From NCBI RefSeq assembly GCF_900113735.1, contig NZ_FOQM01000026.1, forward strand, positions 47,339-111,338: DNA of 64,000 nt, read 5' to 3'. The position numbers were made by a program, and so were the translations under genes. This document shows, one piece after another, positions 25,439-36,659 of the stretch. Below the pieces are notes generated by a model. The model did no database searches. It saw nothing but the letters and a program-made list of their open reading frames with translations, and was not told the DNA's origin. This stretch comes from Bradyrhizobium sp. Gha (GTDB lineage: Bacteria; Pseudomonadota; Alphaproteobacteria; Rhizobiales; Xanthobacteraceae). Numbering within the stretch: position 1 is the stretch's first letter; every line of letters begins with the position of its first letter.

Positions 25439-26038
25439 ATGGAAGTCATTTTGCTGGAACGCGTGAGCAAGCTCGGCCAGATGGGCGAAGTCGTGAAGGT
25501 TCGCGACGGTTATGCCCGCAATTTCCTGCTCAAGCGCGGCAAGGCGCTGCGCGCCACCGCCGACAACCGCGCCAAGTACGACGGCATGAAGGCCGACCTC
25601 GAGGCTCGCAATCTTGCGTCGAAGGGCGAGGCGTCCAAGGTCGCCGAGAAGATCGAGGGCAAGAACATCATCGTGATCCGTCAGGCTTCGGAAGCCGGCC
25701 AGCTGTTCGGCTCGGTCAACGTGCGTGACCTCGTCGCCGCCTTCGAGGCCGACGGCATCTCGCTGGCCCGCCCGCAGATCCAGCTCGACGCGCCGATCAA
25801 GACCATCGGCAAGCGCTCGATCACCGTCGCCGTCCACCCCGAGGTCGAGGTCGAGATCACCGTCACCGTTGCGCGCAGCCAGGACGAGGCCGAGCGCATC
25901 AACCGTGGCGAGGACATCTCCACCCGCAACGAGGACCGCGACGCGGCCGCAGAGGCAATCGCCGCCGCTGGCGAGTTCTTCGATCCGGAAGCCCAGCACG
26001 ACGACACCGCGCCGGCCGCGGAAGAGAACGAGAAGTAA
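25439..26038 (+). CDS. rplI: 50S ribosomal protein L9
   Basis: 199 residues. N-terminal domain has VILLERVSKLGQMGEVVKVR and DGYARNFLLKRGKALRAT; the C-terminal rRNA-binding domain has GQLFGSVNVRDL and GKRSITVAVHPEVEVEITV. About 50 extra residues beyond the E. coli length (149) form an acidic tail with a DDTAPAAEENEK end. L9 stabilises frame maintenance at the L1 stalk base. A strong terminator follows 24 bases after the stop. Confidence 0.97.
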   Translation: MEVILLERVSKLGQMGEVVKVRDGYARNFLLKRGKALRATADNRAKYDGMKADLEARNLASKGEASKVAEKIEGKNIIVIRQASEAGQLFGSVNVRDLVAAFEADGISLARPQIQLDAPIKTIGKRSITVAVHPEVEVEITVTVARSQDEAERINRGEDISTRNEDRDAAAEAIAAAGEFFDPEAQHDDTAPAAEENEK

Positions 26039-26061
26039 GCCTCGCATTTGCGCAGGCTGCG

Positions 26062-26098
26062 AAGCCCGGCTGCCTCAGGCAGCCGGGCTTTTTGTTTT
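26062..26098 (+). terminator. Rho-independent terminator after rplI
   Basis: A 13-base stem (AAGCCCGGCTGCC with GGCAGCCGGGCTT, loop TCA) is followed by TTTTTGTTTT. It ends the rpsF-rplI operon. Confidence 0.92.
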
Positions 26099-26201
26099 GG
26101 GGGCGACATGCTCGCTCGGCGTCAGAGTACAGCTCCAGCGATGGTCCAAACGACGAAGGCCGCGCCAAGCGCGGCCTTCGCAAATCAACGATACAAATTG
26201 C

Positions 26202-27251
26202 TTATCGTGAGATCGGCGGAGCCGGCGGGCCGGACGACTCCGCCGGTGCCGGCGATGGCGACGCGGCGGCTGCAGGCTCTGCCGGCTTGGCTACCGGCTC
26301 GGAGCTGGGCGCAGGCTCGGCTGGTTTGGAAACGGCGGCCTCGGCAGGCTTGGGCGCCGCCTGTTCTGCCGGCTGAGCAGCGGCCGCCGGCGCGGCCGGC
26401 GTCACCTGCGGCACCGGATCATCGGGGCGCACGGCCGGCGCCGCGCTTCCGCTCGGCTCGATCCTGGCGCTCTCGGGCTTGGCGCTCTCAGGATTGGCGC
26501 TCTCAGGCTTGGCCTCAGCCGGCTTGGTGCTGTCGGGCTTGGATTCGTCGCGACCGGATTCGACCTTCGCGCTGTCGCTCTTTGCTTCAGCCTTGGGTTC
26601 AGCCTTGGGCTCAGCTTTGGGCTCACCCCTGGACTCGACCTTGGGCTCACTCTTTGGCGCAGCCGCGTCCCCGGTCTCGGGCTTGCCGCGCTTGCTCAGT
26701 CGTTTACCTCTGCGGCCCTCCGGTGGCTGCTCGGTGGTGGCTTCGGGCCTTGCACCTTCCTTGGCACCTTCCTCACTCGCCCGGGCCGCGCGCTTCTGGC
26801 GACCCTCATGGGCCGCCGGCGCACCCTCTCCGTCCGGCCTGCCCTCCGGGCCGGTCGCTTCCTGCGAGCGCTGGCGGCGGCCCTGGTGCTCGGGTGCCTG
26901 CCCCGGGTTCGTGTTGGCCTCCTTTTCCCGGGCGCCGTCCTTCTTCTCCTTCCCGTCCTTGGCCTGATAACGGGCGTCAGTGGCACCGTTAGAGACGAGA
27001 TAGGAAGCCAGCACGCCAGCCATGTCCGGGCTGGTGGTGTAGTGCTGACGCAGGAAGCCCGGCAGCGAGCCCGGCGCGACCGTCTTCAACAGCCCCCGCG
27101 GGCTCTTGTGACAGGCGGTACAGGTTTGCGCGAAAAGCTGGGAGGGGGCCTTGCCGGCCTCGAGGTTCGTCGCCTGTGCCAGAACGGCATCGGTGCTGCC
27201 GAAGCCAATCAGAAATAGCACCGTGGCGAGGCTGAGCGCTCGGCTCGACAT
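26202..27251 (-). CDS. Exported cytochrome c-like protein with a long low-complexity tail
   Basis: About 349 residues; several ATGs lie close together (27266 to 27251) and 27251 is chosen because GGAG is nine bases upstream. A signal peptide (ALSLATVLFLIGFGSTDAVL) is followed by a haem-binding CTACH (about 47-51) in a domain of some 90 residues. A methionine in the SPDMAGVLASYL segment could be the axial ligand. The remaining about 240 residues are Pro/Ala/Glu/Lys/Ser, with repeats such as EPKAEPKAEPKAEAK and PESAKPESA. The domain resembles mono-haem class I cytochromes; the tail may span the periplasm. Partner and function unknown. Confidence 0.75.
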   Translation of the reverse strand: MSSRALSLATVLFLIGFGSTDAVLAQATNLEAGKAPSQLFAQTCTACHKSPRGLLKTVAPGSLPGFLRQHYTTSPDMAGVLASYLVSNGATDARYQAKDGKEKKDGAREKEANTNPGQAPEHQGRRQRSQEATGPEGRPDGEGAPAAHEGRQKRAARASEEGAKEGARPEATTEQPPEGRRGKRLSKRGKPETGDAAAPKSEPKVESRGEPKAEPKAEPKAEAKSDSAKVESGRDESKPDSTKPAEAKPESANPESAKPESARIEPSGSAAPAVRPDDPVPQVTPAAPAAAAQPAEQAAPKPAEAAVSKPAEPAPSSEPVAKPAEPAAAASPSPAPAESSGPPAPPISR

Positions 27252-27443
27252 TCCCATCATCTCCATGAAATCCGATAGATACGACCGGCATCCGGTGCAG
27301 CGGCGGTCACCTTTTAGCCGATTGCGCTGCGAATGGAAGCGCACTCACCGGGCATGTGAACACGCGATTTTCGGATATCGGCTTTGAACACAGCGCAATA
27401 GCGAGGTGTGGAGAGGTTGCCTAGATTTACATGCGAACGCATT

Positions 27444-27468
27444 GGAACCAATATATTGCCTAGGCGTC
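27444..27468 (+). promoter_or_regulatory. Possible sigma-EcfG-like promoter upstream of cfa
   Basis: GGAAC (27444-27448), 16 bases, then CGTC (27465-27468), one base away from the CGTT consensus. It lies 55 bases before the cfa start. Weak evidence alone, but stress control of cyclopropane synthase is common. Confidence 0.35.
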
Positions 27469-27523
27469 GGTATGATGGCCGGGTAGTCGCATCTTTTCGG
27501 GTTCGCCCGACAGGTTGGTGCCT

Positions 27524-28774
27524 ATGGACCGCTTGCTGCGTAAGTTCTTGTCCCAATTCATCCGCCGCGGGTCGATGACGGTGACCACGGCGGGTGGCAC
27601 GACATTCACCGTCGGTGACGGCTCCGGCGAGCCGGTCGAAGTCCGCTTCGTCACCGCCGACGCCGAACGGAAGATCCTCATCAATCCCGAGCTCGGGCTT
27701 GGCGAGGCCTATATGAACGGAGAATTCGTCATCGAGCGCGGCAGCATAGCCGATGCGCTGGCGATTCTCCTCGATCAGCCCGACCTGTTGCCGCACTGGG
27801 CGAAGCCCTGGTGGCACTTGCGTTATCTCGTCCGACACCTGAGGCAGTTCAATCCGCGGGCACGCTCGCGTAGCAATGTCGCGCATCATTATGACCTCGA
27901 CGCGCGGCTCTATTCGCTGTTCCTCGACGCGGACAAGCAATATAGCTGCGCCTATTTCGAGACGCCGGACGCCACGCTCGACGACGCGCAGCTCGCCAAG
28001 AAGCGGCACGTCAGCGCAAAGCTGCTCGTCAAGCCCGGCCAGCGCGTGCTCGACATCGGCTGCGGCTGGGGCGGGCTCGGCCTCTATCTCGCCGAGATCG
28101 CAGGGGCCGAGGTCACCGGCGTGACGCTGTCGACAGAGCAGCTGCAGGTCGCCAACACGCGCGCGGCCGAAAAGGGGCTGACGCGACAGGCGCGCTTTCT
28201 GCTCCAGGATTATCGCGACACCAAGGGACCGTTCGATCGTATCGTCTCGGTCGGCATGTTCGAGCATGTCGGAGCACAGTTCTACAGCACGTATTTCAAG
28301 CGCTGCGCCGAGCTGCTGAGCGAGGACGGCGTCATGCTGCTGCATTCGATCGGCCGCTCGCAAGGTCCGGATTCGACCAATCCCTGGATCGCCAAATACA
28401 TCTTCCCCGGCGGCTACATCCCTTCGCTGTCGGAGGTGCTGCCGGCAATCGAGGACGCAGGCCTCCTGGTCTGCGACATCGAGATCCTGCGCCTGCATTA
28501 TGCCGAGACGCTGAAAGCCTGGCGGGAACGCTTCATGGCGCGGCGCGAGGAGGCCGTGCAGCTCTATGACGAGCGCTTTGCGCTGATGTGGGAGTTCTAT
28601 CTCGCCGCCAGCGAGATGACGTTCCGCAAGCAGGGCATGATGAACTTCCAGATCCAGCTCACCAAACGCCAAGGCGTGGTGCCCATGACCCGCGACTATA
28701 TTGCGCATGAGGAAGGCCGGCTGCGCTCGCTCGAAGGCAGCGCCAAGCCGAAGCTGAAGCTTGCTGGTGAATAG
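27524..28774 (+). CDS. cfa: Cyclopropane-fatty-acyl-phospholipid synthase
   Basis: 416 residues. Uses S-adenosylmethionine to methylenate unsaturated phospholipid chains. The N-terminal domain carries GEAYMNGEFVIERGS, the central part NVAHHYDLDARLYSLFLD with QYSCAYFE, and the SAM-binding motif LDIGCGWGGLGLYLAE. Further blocks VSVGMFEHVGAQFYSTYF and GGYIPSLSEVLP complete the family. ATG 27524 has a weak ribosome binding site. Its stop is four bases from the stop of a small convergent gene. Confidence 0.94.
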   Translation: MDRLLRKFLSQFIRRGSMTVTTAGGTTFTVGDGSGEPVEVRFVTADAERKILINPELGLGEAYMNGEFVIERGSIADALAILLDQPDLLPHWAKPWWHLRYLVRHLRQFNPRARSRSNVAHHYDLDARLYSLFLDADKQYSCAYFETPDATLDDAQLAKKRHVSAKLLVKPGQRVLDIGCGWGGLGLYLAEIAGAEVTGVTLSTEQLQVANTRAAEKGLTRQARFLLQDYRDTKGPFDRIVSVGMFEHVGAQFYSTYFKRCAELLSEDGVMLLHSIGRSQGPDSTNPWIAKYIFPGGYIPSLSEVLPAIEDAGLLVCDIEILRLHYAETLKAWRERFMARREEAVQLYDERFALMWEFYLAASEMTFRKQGMMNFQIQLTKRQGVVPMTRDYIAHEEGRLRSLEGSAKPKLKLAGE

Positions 28775-28777
28775 GAT

Positions 28778-28984
28778 CTAGTGACGCAGCATCGATATCG
28801 GGGAGGAGCGGTAAGATGCCGTAAGCCCCAGCTGCGCCTTCAATTCCGCGATAACCTCGGGTGCGACCGGCTGACGCCGGATTTCGGGCTGCTCGGCATG
28901 CTGCATCGCAGCGATCAGGCCGGACAACCAAAGCCGGCTACCTGCCTCGCTTCGCCAAATCTGGTGCTGCCGTTCTGGCCGCAT
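28778..28984 (-). CDS. Small hypothetical protein
   Basis: 68 residues from ATG 28984, with GAGG seven bases upstream. It reads as a helix-rich soluble protein: SEAGSRLWLSGLIAAMQHAE, then PVAPEVIAELKAQLGLTASY and SSPISMLRH at the end. The layout (a helix with PEVIAELKAQLGL) resembles short regulators or toxin-antitoxin leftovers, but no family is recognised. Convergent with cfa. The good ribosome binding site and balanced composition support it being real. Confidence 0.55.
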   Translation of the reverse strand: MRPERQHQIWRSEAGSRLWLSGLIAAMQHAEQPEIRRQPVAPEVIAELKAQLGLTASYRSSPISMLRH

Positions 28985-29124
28985 CGTCTTGCCTCGTTCC
29001 CTGTTGGCGGGTCGTCGGAGACAACCCCCTGCCCGTCCACCTGTTCCGGTGGTACCCCGAAAGAATCCGGAGAGATGTGATCTGGTTCACATGCCTCTCG
29101 ACCGCCCTGCCTTAGACCGTCACC

Positions 29125-29244
29125 ATGCGCAAAGAGACCAAAACATCATTGGACGTTCAGGACGACCTCCGCACGGACTACGCCCTGATCGCCACCGGCG
29201 TCGGCGCGGCGGTGATCGCGCTGGTCTACCTCCTGCTGGTCTGA
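29125..29244 (+). CDS. Tiny single-pass membrane protein (39 residues)
   Basis: ATG 29125 to TGA 29244. A charged N-terminus (RKETKTSLDVQDDLRTDY) is followed by one hydrophobic helix (ALIATGVGAAVIALVYLLLV) running to the stop. This is the layout of small tail-anchored inner-membrane proteins. No clear ribosome binding site was seen. Function unknown. Confidence 0.5.
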   Translation: MRKETKTSLDVQDDLRTDYALIATGVGAAVIALVYLLLV

Positions 29245-29531
29245 ACCCGCACCGATCGCTCCAACGCGCGGTTTTGCGCGCTTCAAATACGTCTGCAGCT
29301 CAACTCATTAGGTTCACCGTTACGGGATTTTTCCGTGGCGGGATCGCGGCCACCTCCGGTCCGACGCGAGTTCCGCGAAAATCCGTCAAGCGCCGCGAAG
29401 GCTGCGGTTGGCAATCATCCACCGCTTTTAAGATCGGTTGATAGTGACGAGCTTTTGCTTCCGCTTTGGTTGTTCGCGGCGCTTTATCCCGGCCCCGCAT
29501 CCGCCCAGAAAATTGCTAAGCACGTCCGACC

Positions 29532-31043
<1,512 letters not shown>

Positions 31044-31083
31044 GTTTCTTGAACCCGGCCTGCCTCTTGCGTAAAACGGCGCC

Positions 31084-32367
31084 ATGACAATGGCGTCCGA
31101 GCCGAACATGATCCCGCAATCCGGTCTTCTCTCCGCGGAGGCCAACCAGGCTGCCGCGCTCGCTGCCTTCGGCGGTGTGCTCACCGTCGATCTCGACGCC
31201 ATCATCGCCAACTGGCGCAAGCTCGAGAAGACCGCGGTGCCGGCCGAGTGTTCCGCGGTGATCAAGGCCGATGCCTATGGCTGCGGCACCGCGCAGGTCG
31301 CGCAGGCGCTGAACAAGGCAGGCTGCAAGACCTTCTTCGTGGCCACCATCGGAGAGGCGCGCACCGCGCGCGCAGCGCTGCCGGACGCCACGATCTACGT
31401 GCTCGGCGGTTATTTCCAGAACACCGGCGAGCACTACGCGAAAATCAACTGCCGCCCCGTGATCGGCGACCTCAACGAGCTCGCCGAATGGGATGTGTTC
31501 TGCCGCCGCACCGGCTGGTCCGGTGGCGCCGCAATCCACATCGACACCGGCATGAACCGGCTCGGTCTGACGCTCGCGGAAGCGCAGGCCATCATTCCTC
31601 GCATCAATGCCGGCGATCACGGCATAACACTGGTGATGAGCCATCTGGTCTCGGCCGAGCATCTCAACAGCTCCGTCAACGCCAGGCAGCTCGCGGCCTT
31701 CCGCGGCATCGCCAGCGAATTTTCCGGCGTACCAGCGGCCCTCGCCAACTCCTCCGGCATCTTTCTCGGCGCGCCGTTCCAGTTCGACATGGTGCGGCCG
31801 GGCGCGGCGCTCTACGGCGTCAACCCGACGCCGGAAGCCGACAATCCGATGCAGCCCGTGGTCGACCTCAAGGCCCGCATCGTGCAGATCCGCAATATCG
31901 AGCGGGGCGAGACCGTCGGTTACGGCGGCACCTGGTCCGCGCGGCGGCCGACCAGGCTCGCGATCATCGCGGTCGGCTATGCCGACGGCTATTTCCGCGC
32001 CGCCAGCTCCAATGACGGCACCCGCGGCGCCGAGGTGATCGTCGCCGGCAAGCGCTGCCCGGTTGCGGGCCGCATCTCCATGGACCTGATCGCCATCGAC
32101 ATCACCGATCTGCCGCCGAACGCCGCCCGCCGCGGTCACATGGTGACGCTGCTTGGCGAGGGCATCACCGTCGACGAGCTCGCCCACCATTTCGGCACGA
32201 TCGGCTATGAGGTGCTGACCAGCCTCGGCCGCCGCTACGCCCGCGTCTACAAGGGTGGCGAGGTCGTCGGGCCGCTGACGAAACCGGAGCCCGCGGAGCC
32301 GACCGGGCAGCCGCCCTCACCGCCGGCGGTCGAGCAGCCGGCGGCCCCGCCGCCGCTGCCGACCTAG
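31084..32367 (+). CDS. alr: Alanine racemase
   Basis: 427 residues; a second ATG at 31090 is possible. Pyridoxal-phosphate lysine in AVIKADAYGCG, the catalytic tyrosine region ETVGYGGTW, and CPVAGRISMDLIAIDITD. It makes D-alanine for peptidoglycan. The last 35 residues are a Pro/Ala/Glu extension not needed for the fold. Note that pyridoxal phosphate, its cofactor, depends on pdxA, which is broken at 9934-10137. Forty bases after dnaB. Confidence 0.95.
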   Translation: MTMASEPNMIPQSGLLSAEANQAAALAAFGGVLTVDLDAIIANWRKLEKTAVPAECSAVIKADAYGCGTAQVAQALNKAGCKTFFVATIGEARTARAALPDATIYVLGGYFQNTGEHYAKINCRPVIGDLNELAEWDVFCRRTGWSGGAAIHIDTGMNRLGLTLAEAQAIIPRINAGDHGITLVMSHLVSAEHLNSSVNARQLAAFRGIASEFSGVPAALANSSGIFLGAPFQFDMVRPGAALYGVNPTPEADNPMQPVVDLKARIVQIRNIERGETVGYGGTWSARRPTRLAIIAVGYADGYFRAASSNDGTRGAEVIVAGKRCPVAGRISMDLIAIDITDLPPNAARRGHMVTLLGEGITVDELAHHFGTIGYEVLTSLGRRYARVYKGGEVVGPLTKPEPAEPTGQPPSPPAVEQPAAPPPLPT

Positions 32368-32378
32368 AACCGCACCGG

Positions 32379-32597
32379 CTACTTCTTTTTTCTGCTGTCC
32401 AGCGCCGCCTTGCACGTCGCGCTGAGCTGATCGCGCTTGCCGTTGAGGCAGGCGACGATGCCGCCGCCCGGCGCGATGCCGGCACAGAATTTGTCATAGT
32501 CCGCCTTGCACGCGCCGCGCGGATCGGCCGATTGTGCCGAAGTGCTCCCGGAGAACGCGACGACGAACGCAATGGCGGCAAAGCTCAATTTGGACAT
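32379..32597 (-). CDS. Small secreted cysteine-rich protein
   Basis: 72 residues from ATG 32597, with GGAG upstream. The signal peptide (LSFAAIAFVVAFSGSTSAQS) is cleaved near residue 22. The mature part has four cysteines in a C-x7-C-x11-C-x11-C type spacing: GACKADYDKFCAGIAPGGG, VACLNGKRDQLSATCKAALD. This is a single cysteine-rich GLG1-type repeat, seen in small periplasmic proteins of rhizobia. Function unknown. It is divergent from xthA. Confidence 0.75.
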   Translation of the reverse strand: MSKLSFAAIAFVVAFSGSTSAQSADPRGACKADYDKFCAGIAPGGGIVACLNGKRDQLSATCKAALDSRKKK

Positions 32598-32639
32598 TGT
32601 ATCTCCGGGGGGACTGAAGGCAGGAGCCGGTAGCTCTAC

Positions 32640-33410
32640 ATGAAGATTGCGACATTCAACATCAACAACATCAACCGCCGGCTGCCCAATCTGCTCGCAT
32701 GGATGCGGGCGGCAAAGCCCGATGTGGTCGCGCTTCAGGAATTGAAGGCAAGTGATGGCGAATTTCCGGCAGCGGCCCTCGAAAAAGCCGGCTACGGCGC
32801 CGTCTGGCGCGGCCAGAAGACCTGGAACGGCGTCGCCATCCTCGCCCGAAATGCCGAGCCTGTGCTGACGCGCGACCGGCTGCCGGGACGGCCCGACGAC
32901 CTCGAGGCGCGCTATATCGAGGCCGCCGTGCGCGGTGTCATCGTCACCAGCATCTACCTGCCGAACGGCAATCCGCAGCCGGGGCCGAAGTTCGACTACA
33001 AGCTCGATTGGTTTGCGCGCCTCAAGCGACACGCCAAGACCTTCATCAAGCAGGATCTGCCCGTGGTGCTCGCCGGCGACTACAACGTCGCGCCGACGGA
33101 AATCGACATCTATCCGACGCGCTCATGGGACAAGGATGCGCTGATCCAGCCGAAAAGCCGCGCTTCATTCGCTTCGCTTGTCGAACAAGGCTGGTGCGAT
33201 GCGATCCGCGAACTGCACCCCGCGCAGCGCGTCTACACCTTCTGGGACTACAAGCGGAATTGCTGGTCGCGCGATGCGGGACTGCGGCTTGATCATCTGC
33301 TGCTCAGCCGAGCGCTCGTCTCCCGCCTGGCAAGAGCCGGCGTCGACAAGAACGTGCGGGGCGAAGAAGGCGCGAGCGATCATGCGCCGGCGTGGGTGAT
33401 GCTGCGGTGA
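32640..33410 (+). CDS. xthA: Exodeoxyribonuclease III family AP endonuclease
   Basis: 256 residues. KIATFNINNINRRLPNLLAW at the N-terminus, the metal-binding glutamate in VALQELKAS, the catalytic GDYNVAPTEIDIYPT, and the final SDHAPAWVML histidine motif. It cuts at abasic sites and removes 3' blocking groups in base-excision repair. Divergent from the small cysteine-rich gene. Confidence 0.94.
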   Translation: MKIATFNINNINRRLPNLLAWMRAAKPDVVALQELKASDGEFPAAALEKAGYGAVWRGQKTWNGVAILARNAEPVLTRDRLPGRPDDLEARYIEAAVRGVIVTSIYLPNGNPQPGPKFDYKLDWFARLKRHAKTFIKQDLPVVLAGDYNVAPTEIDIYPTRSWDKDALIQPKSRASFASLVEQGWCDAIRELHPAQRVYTFWDYKRNCWSRDAGLRLDHLLLSRALVSRLARAGVDKNVRGEEGASDHAPAWVMLR

Positions 33411-33416
33411 GTGGCA

Positions 33417-33785
33417 TCACCACAGATTCTTGCCGTCGATCACGTTGACGGGCACGGCCTCCAGATCGAAATCGTCGAACAGGCGTGCGTTGACGCCGAC
33501 CTTGGGATTGTCGAAGTCGGGCTTGCCACTCGACCAGTCCGGCGACTCCGAATAGGTGCCGCAGCCGCAGTTCGCACAGTAGTGATGTTTGACGGTGCGG
33601 CTGCCCCAGAGGTAGGTCGCAACATTCTCGGCGGGTGACAGCAGGCGAAATTGCGCCGGCGTATAATAGGCCCACAACGCGCCACGTTTCGCGCAGAGCG
33701 AGCAGGTGCAGCGGGTCACGCTCGAAGGCGCCTCCGTCACCTCGAACACCGTCTCACCGCAATGACAGCTTGCCTCGATCCGCAT
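33417..33785 (-). CDS. GFA family (glutathione-dependent formaldehyde-activating-like) zinc protein
   Basis: 122 residues with three cysteine clusters of the GFA fold: ASCHCGETVFEV, RCTCSLCAKRGALW, and HYCANCGCGTYSES. These bind two zinc ions. Members mostly have no proven enzymatic role, so a formaldehyde function should not be assumed. It is convergent with xthA with six bases between the stops. Confidence 0.9.
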   Translation of the reverse strand: MRIEASCHCGETVFEVTEAPSSVTRCTCSLCAKRGALWAYYTPAQFRLLSPAENVATYLWGSRTVKHHYCANCGCGTYSESPDWSSGKPDFDNPKVGVNARLFDDFDLEAVPVNVIDGKNLW

Positions 33786-33978
33786 GACCCGATCCCCGTT
33801 TTGTCAGGAGATGGTCATAGCCACCCCCTGCTGCCAACATGCTGTCAGCAGCAGAACCGGAAGCCCGGCAAAGGAGGGTGCGGCGAGAAAGCAAAGCTCG
33901 GGCGACGTGCCGCAAGGATGCGAAAACGTGTCTGCGAGACCGATGCGAGCTGGAGAACGACCGTGTCACCCCACACTC

Positions 33979-34065
33979 CGTCATTGCGAGGAGCCCTTGC
34001 GACGAAGCAATCCAGCGTCTCTCCGCGGAGGGATTCTGGATTGCTTCGCTGCGCTCGCAATGACG
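33979..34065. repeat. REP-like palindromic repeat (CGTCATTGCGAG family)
   Basis: CGTCATTGCGAG at the left end is matched by CTCGCAATGACG at the right end, and an inner pair GAAGCAATCCAG/CTGGATTGCTTC forms a long cruciform-capable hairpin. A half copy of the same unit occurs at 63655-63676. Confidence 0.85.
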
Positions 34066-34154
34066 ACGTGGAGGCAGTTGTGCCCAACAAACTCAGCTCT
34101 CGCGCTCCGGACGCTGCGCAGCGCTCCCGGCGACGCGCAGCGTCGTCCGGTGTG

Positions 34155-34253
34155 ATGCGCTGCAGAGCCGGGGTCCATAGTATCGAGGCCTTCGTCCCGG
34201 CTCTGCGCCGCAACGCTGGCGCGTTGCACCGCGTCCGGGACACAAGAGTGGCA
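34155..34253. repeat. Second dispersed element in the same gap
   Basis: A stretch with AGAGCCGGGG, CCCGGCTCTGCG, AACGCTGGCGCGTT and GTCCGGGACAC. The first two segments pair with each other. It resembles a common short dispersed element of Bradyrhizobium by recall; no second copy occurs in this window. Confidence 0.5.
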
Positions 34254-34294
34254 AAATCCGGCTACACTGATAGCGATTCCCGGGAGCTCCGCGC

Positions 34295-35023
34295 TTGGCC
34301 TTCCTCTTCGTCCTCAGCGTCGGCCTGCTCGCAGGCACCATTTCCGGCATCGTCGGCACGGGCTCGTCGATCATGCTGATGCCGGTGCTGGTCTATGCCT
34401 ATGGGCCGAAGGAGGCCGTGCCGATCATGGCTGTTGCCTCCGTGATGGCGAATTTTTCGCGGATTATGGCCTGGTGGCGCGAGGTCGACTGGCGCGCCTG
34501 CGCGGCCTATTCCGTGACGGGCATTCCGGCCGCGGTGCTGGGCGCCCGAACGCTGTTGGCCCTGCCCTCGCATGCCGTCGATCTGGCCATCGGACTCTTC
34601 CTGATCGCAATGGTACCGGTGCGGCATTGGCTGGCACGGCACGATCTGAAGGCCAATCTCTGGCATCTCGCGATCGGCGGCGCCGTCATCGGCTATCTCA
34701 CCGGCATCGTGGTTTCGACCGGCCCGCTCAGCGTGCCGCTGTTCCTGTTCTATGGCCTCAGCAAAGGTGCCTTCCTCGCGACAGAGGCTGCCGCCTCGCT
34801 TGGCCTCTACTTCGCGAAATCAGTGACGTTCGAGCATTTCGGGGCGCTGACGCAGGACGTCTTCATCAAAGGCGTGATCGCTGGCTCCTCGCTGATGTCA
34901 GGCGCCTTCATCGCGAAACGCTTCGTCATGCACCTGAAGCCCGAGATGTTCCGCATGGTGATGGATGCGATCATGGTCGCGGCGGGGCTCTCCATGCTAT
35001 GGAACGCCGCTCAATCCCCCTGA
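34295..35023 (+). CDS. TauE/SafE family sulfite/anion permease
   Basis: 242 residues from a TTG at 34295 (GGGAG ten bases upstream). Seven or eight membrane helices: FLFVLSVGLLAGTISGIVGTG at the start, with the family motif GIVGTGSSIMLMPVL, and a repeat of the fold starting GGAVIGYLTGIVVSTGPLS. The family exports sulfite, taurine-derived or other organic anions. No nearby gene reveals the substrate. The last base of its stop is 19 bases from radA. Confidence 0.85.
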   Translation: MAFLFVLSVGLLAGTISGIVGTGSSIMLMPVLVYAYGPKEAVPIMAVASVMANFSRIMAWWREVDWRACAAYSVTGIPAAVLGARTLLALPSHAVDLAIGLFLIAMVPVRHWLARHDLKANLWHLAIGGAVIGYLTGIVVSTGPLSVPLFLFYGLSKGAFLATEAAASLGLYFAKSVTFEHFGALTQDVFIKGVIAGSSLMSGAFIAKRFVMHLKPEMFRMVMDAIMVAAGLSMLWNAAQSP

Positions 35024-35041
35024 CCCCCGATTCACCCCGCC

Positions 35042-36490
<1,449 letters not shown>

Positions 36491-36659
36491 GTGGAGGTGA
36501 CGTCAAGCGCCCCCGCCGCTATACAGCCGTCACAAAAGCAGCATGGGATTGTGTGCTTGCGGCCTTGCCGGAAGCGCCGTCTGTCCATCATTTAGGGCGG
36601 CCGCCAAACACCCGATGCGCTGAGCACCCTTTGAGCGTACGAGCGGACCAGACCAGCCG

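Noticed and set aside
26500..26660. Short repeats within the cytochrome gene that look like a tandem DNA repeat
   Set aside because: They encode in-frame EPKA/PESA peptide repeats of the protein tail, so they are explained by the coding sequence.
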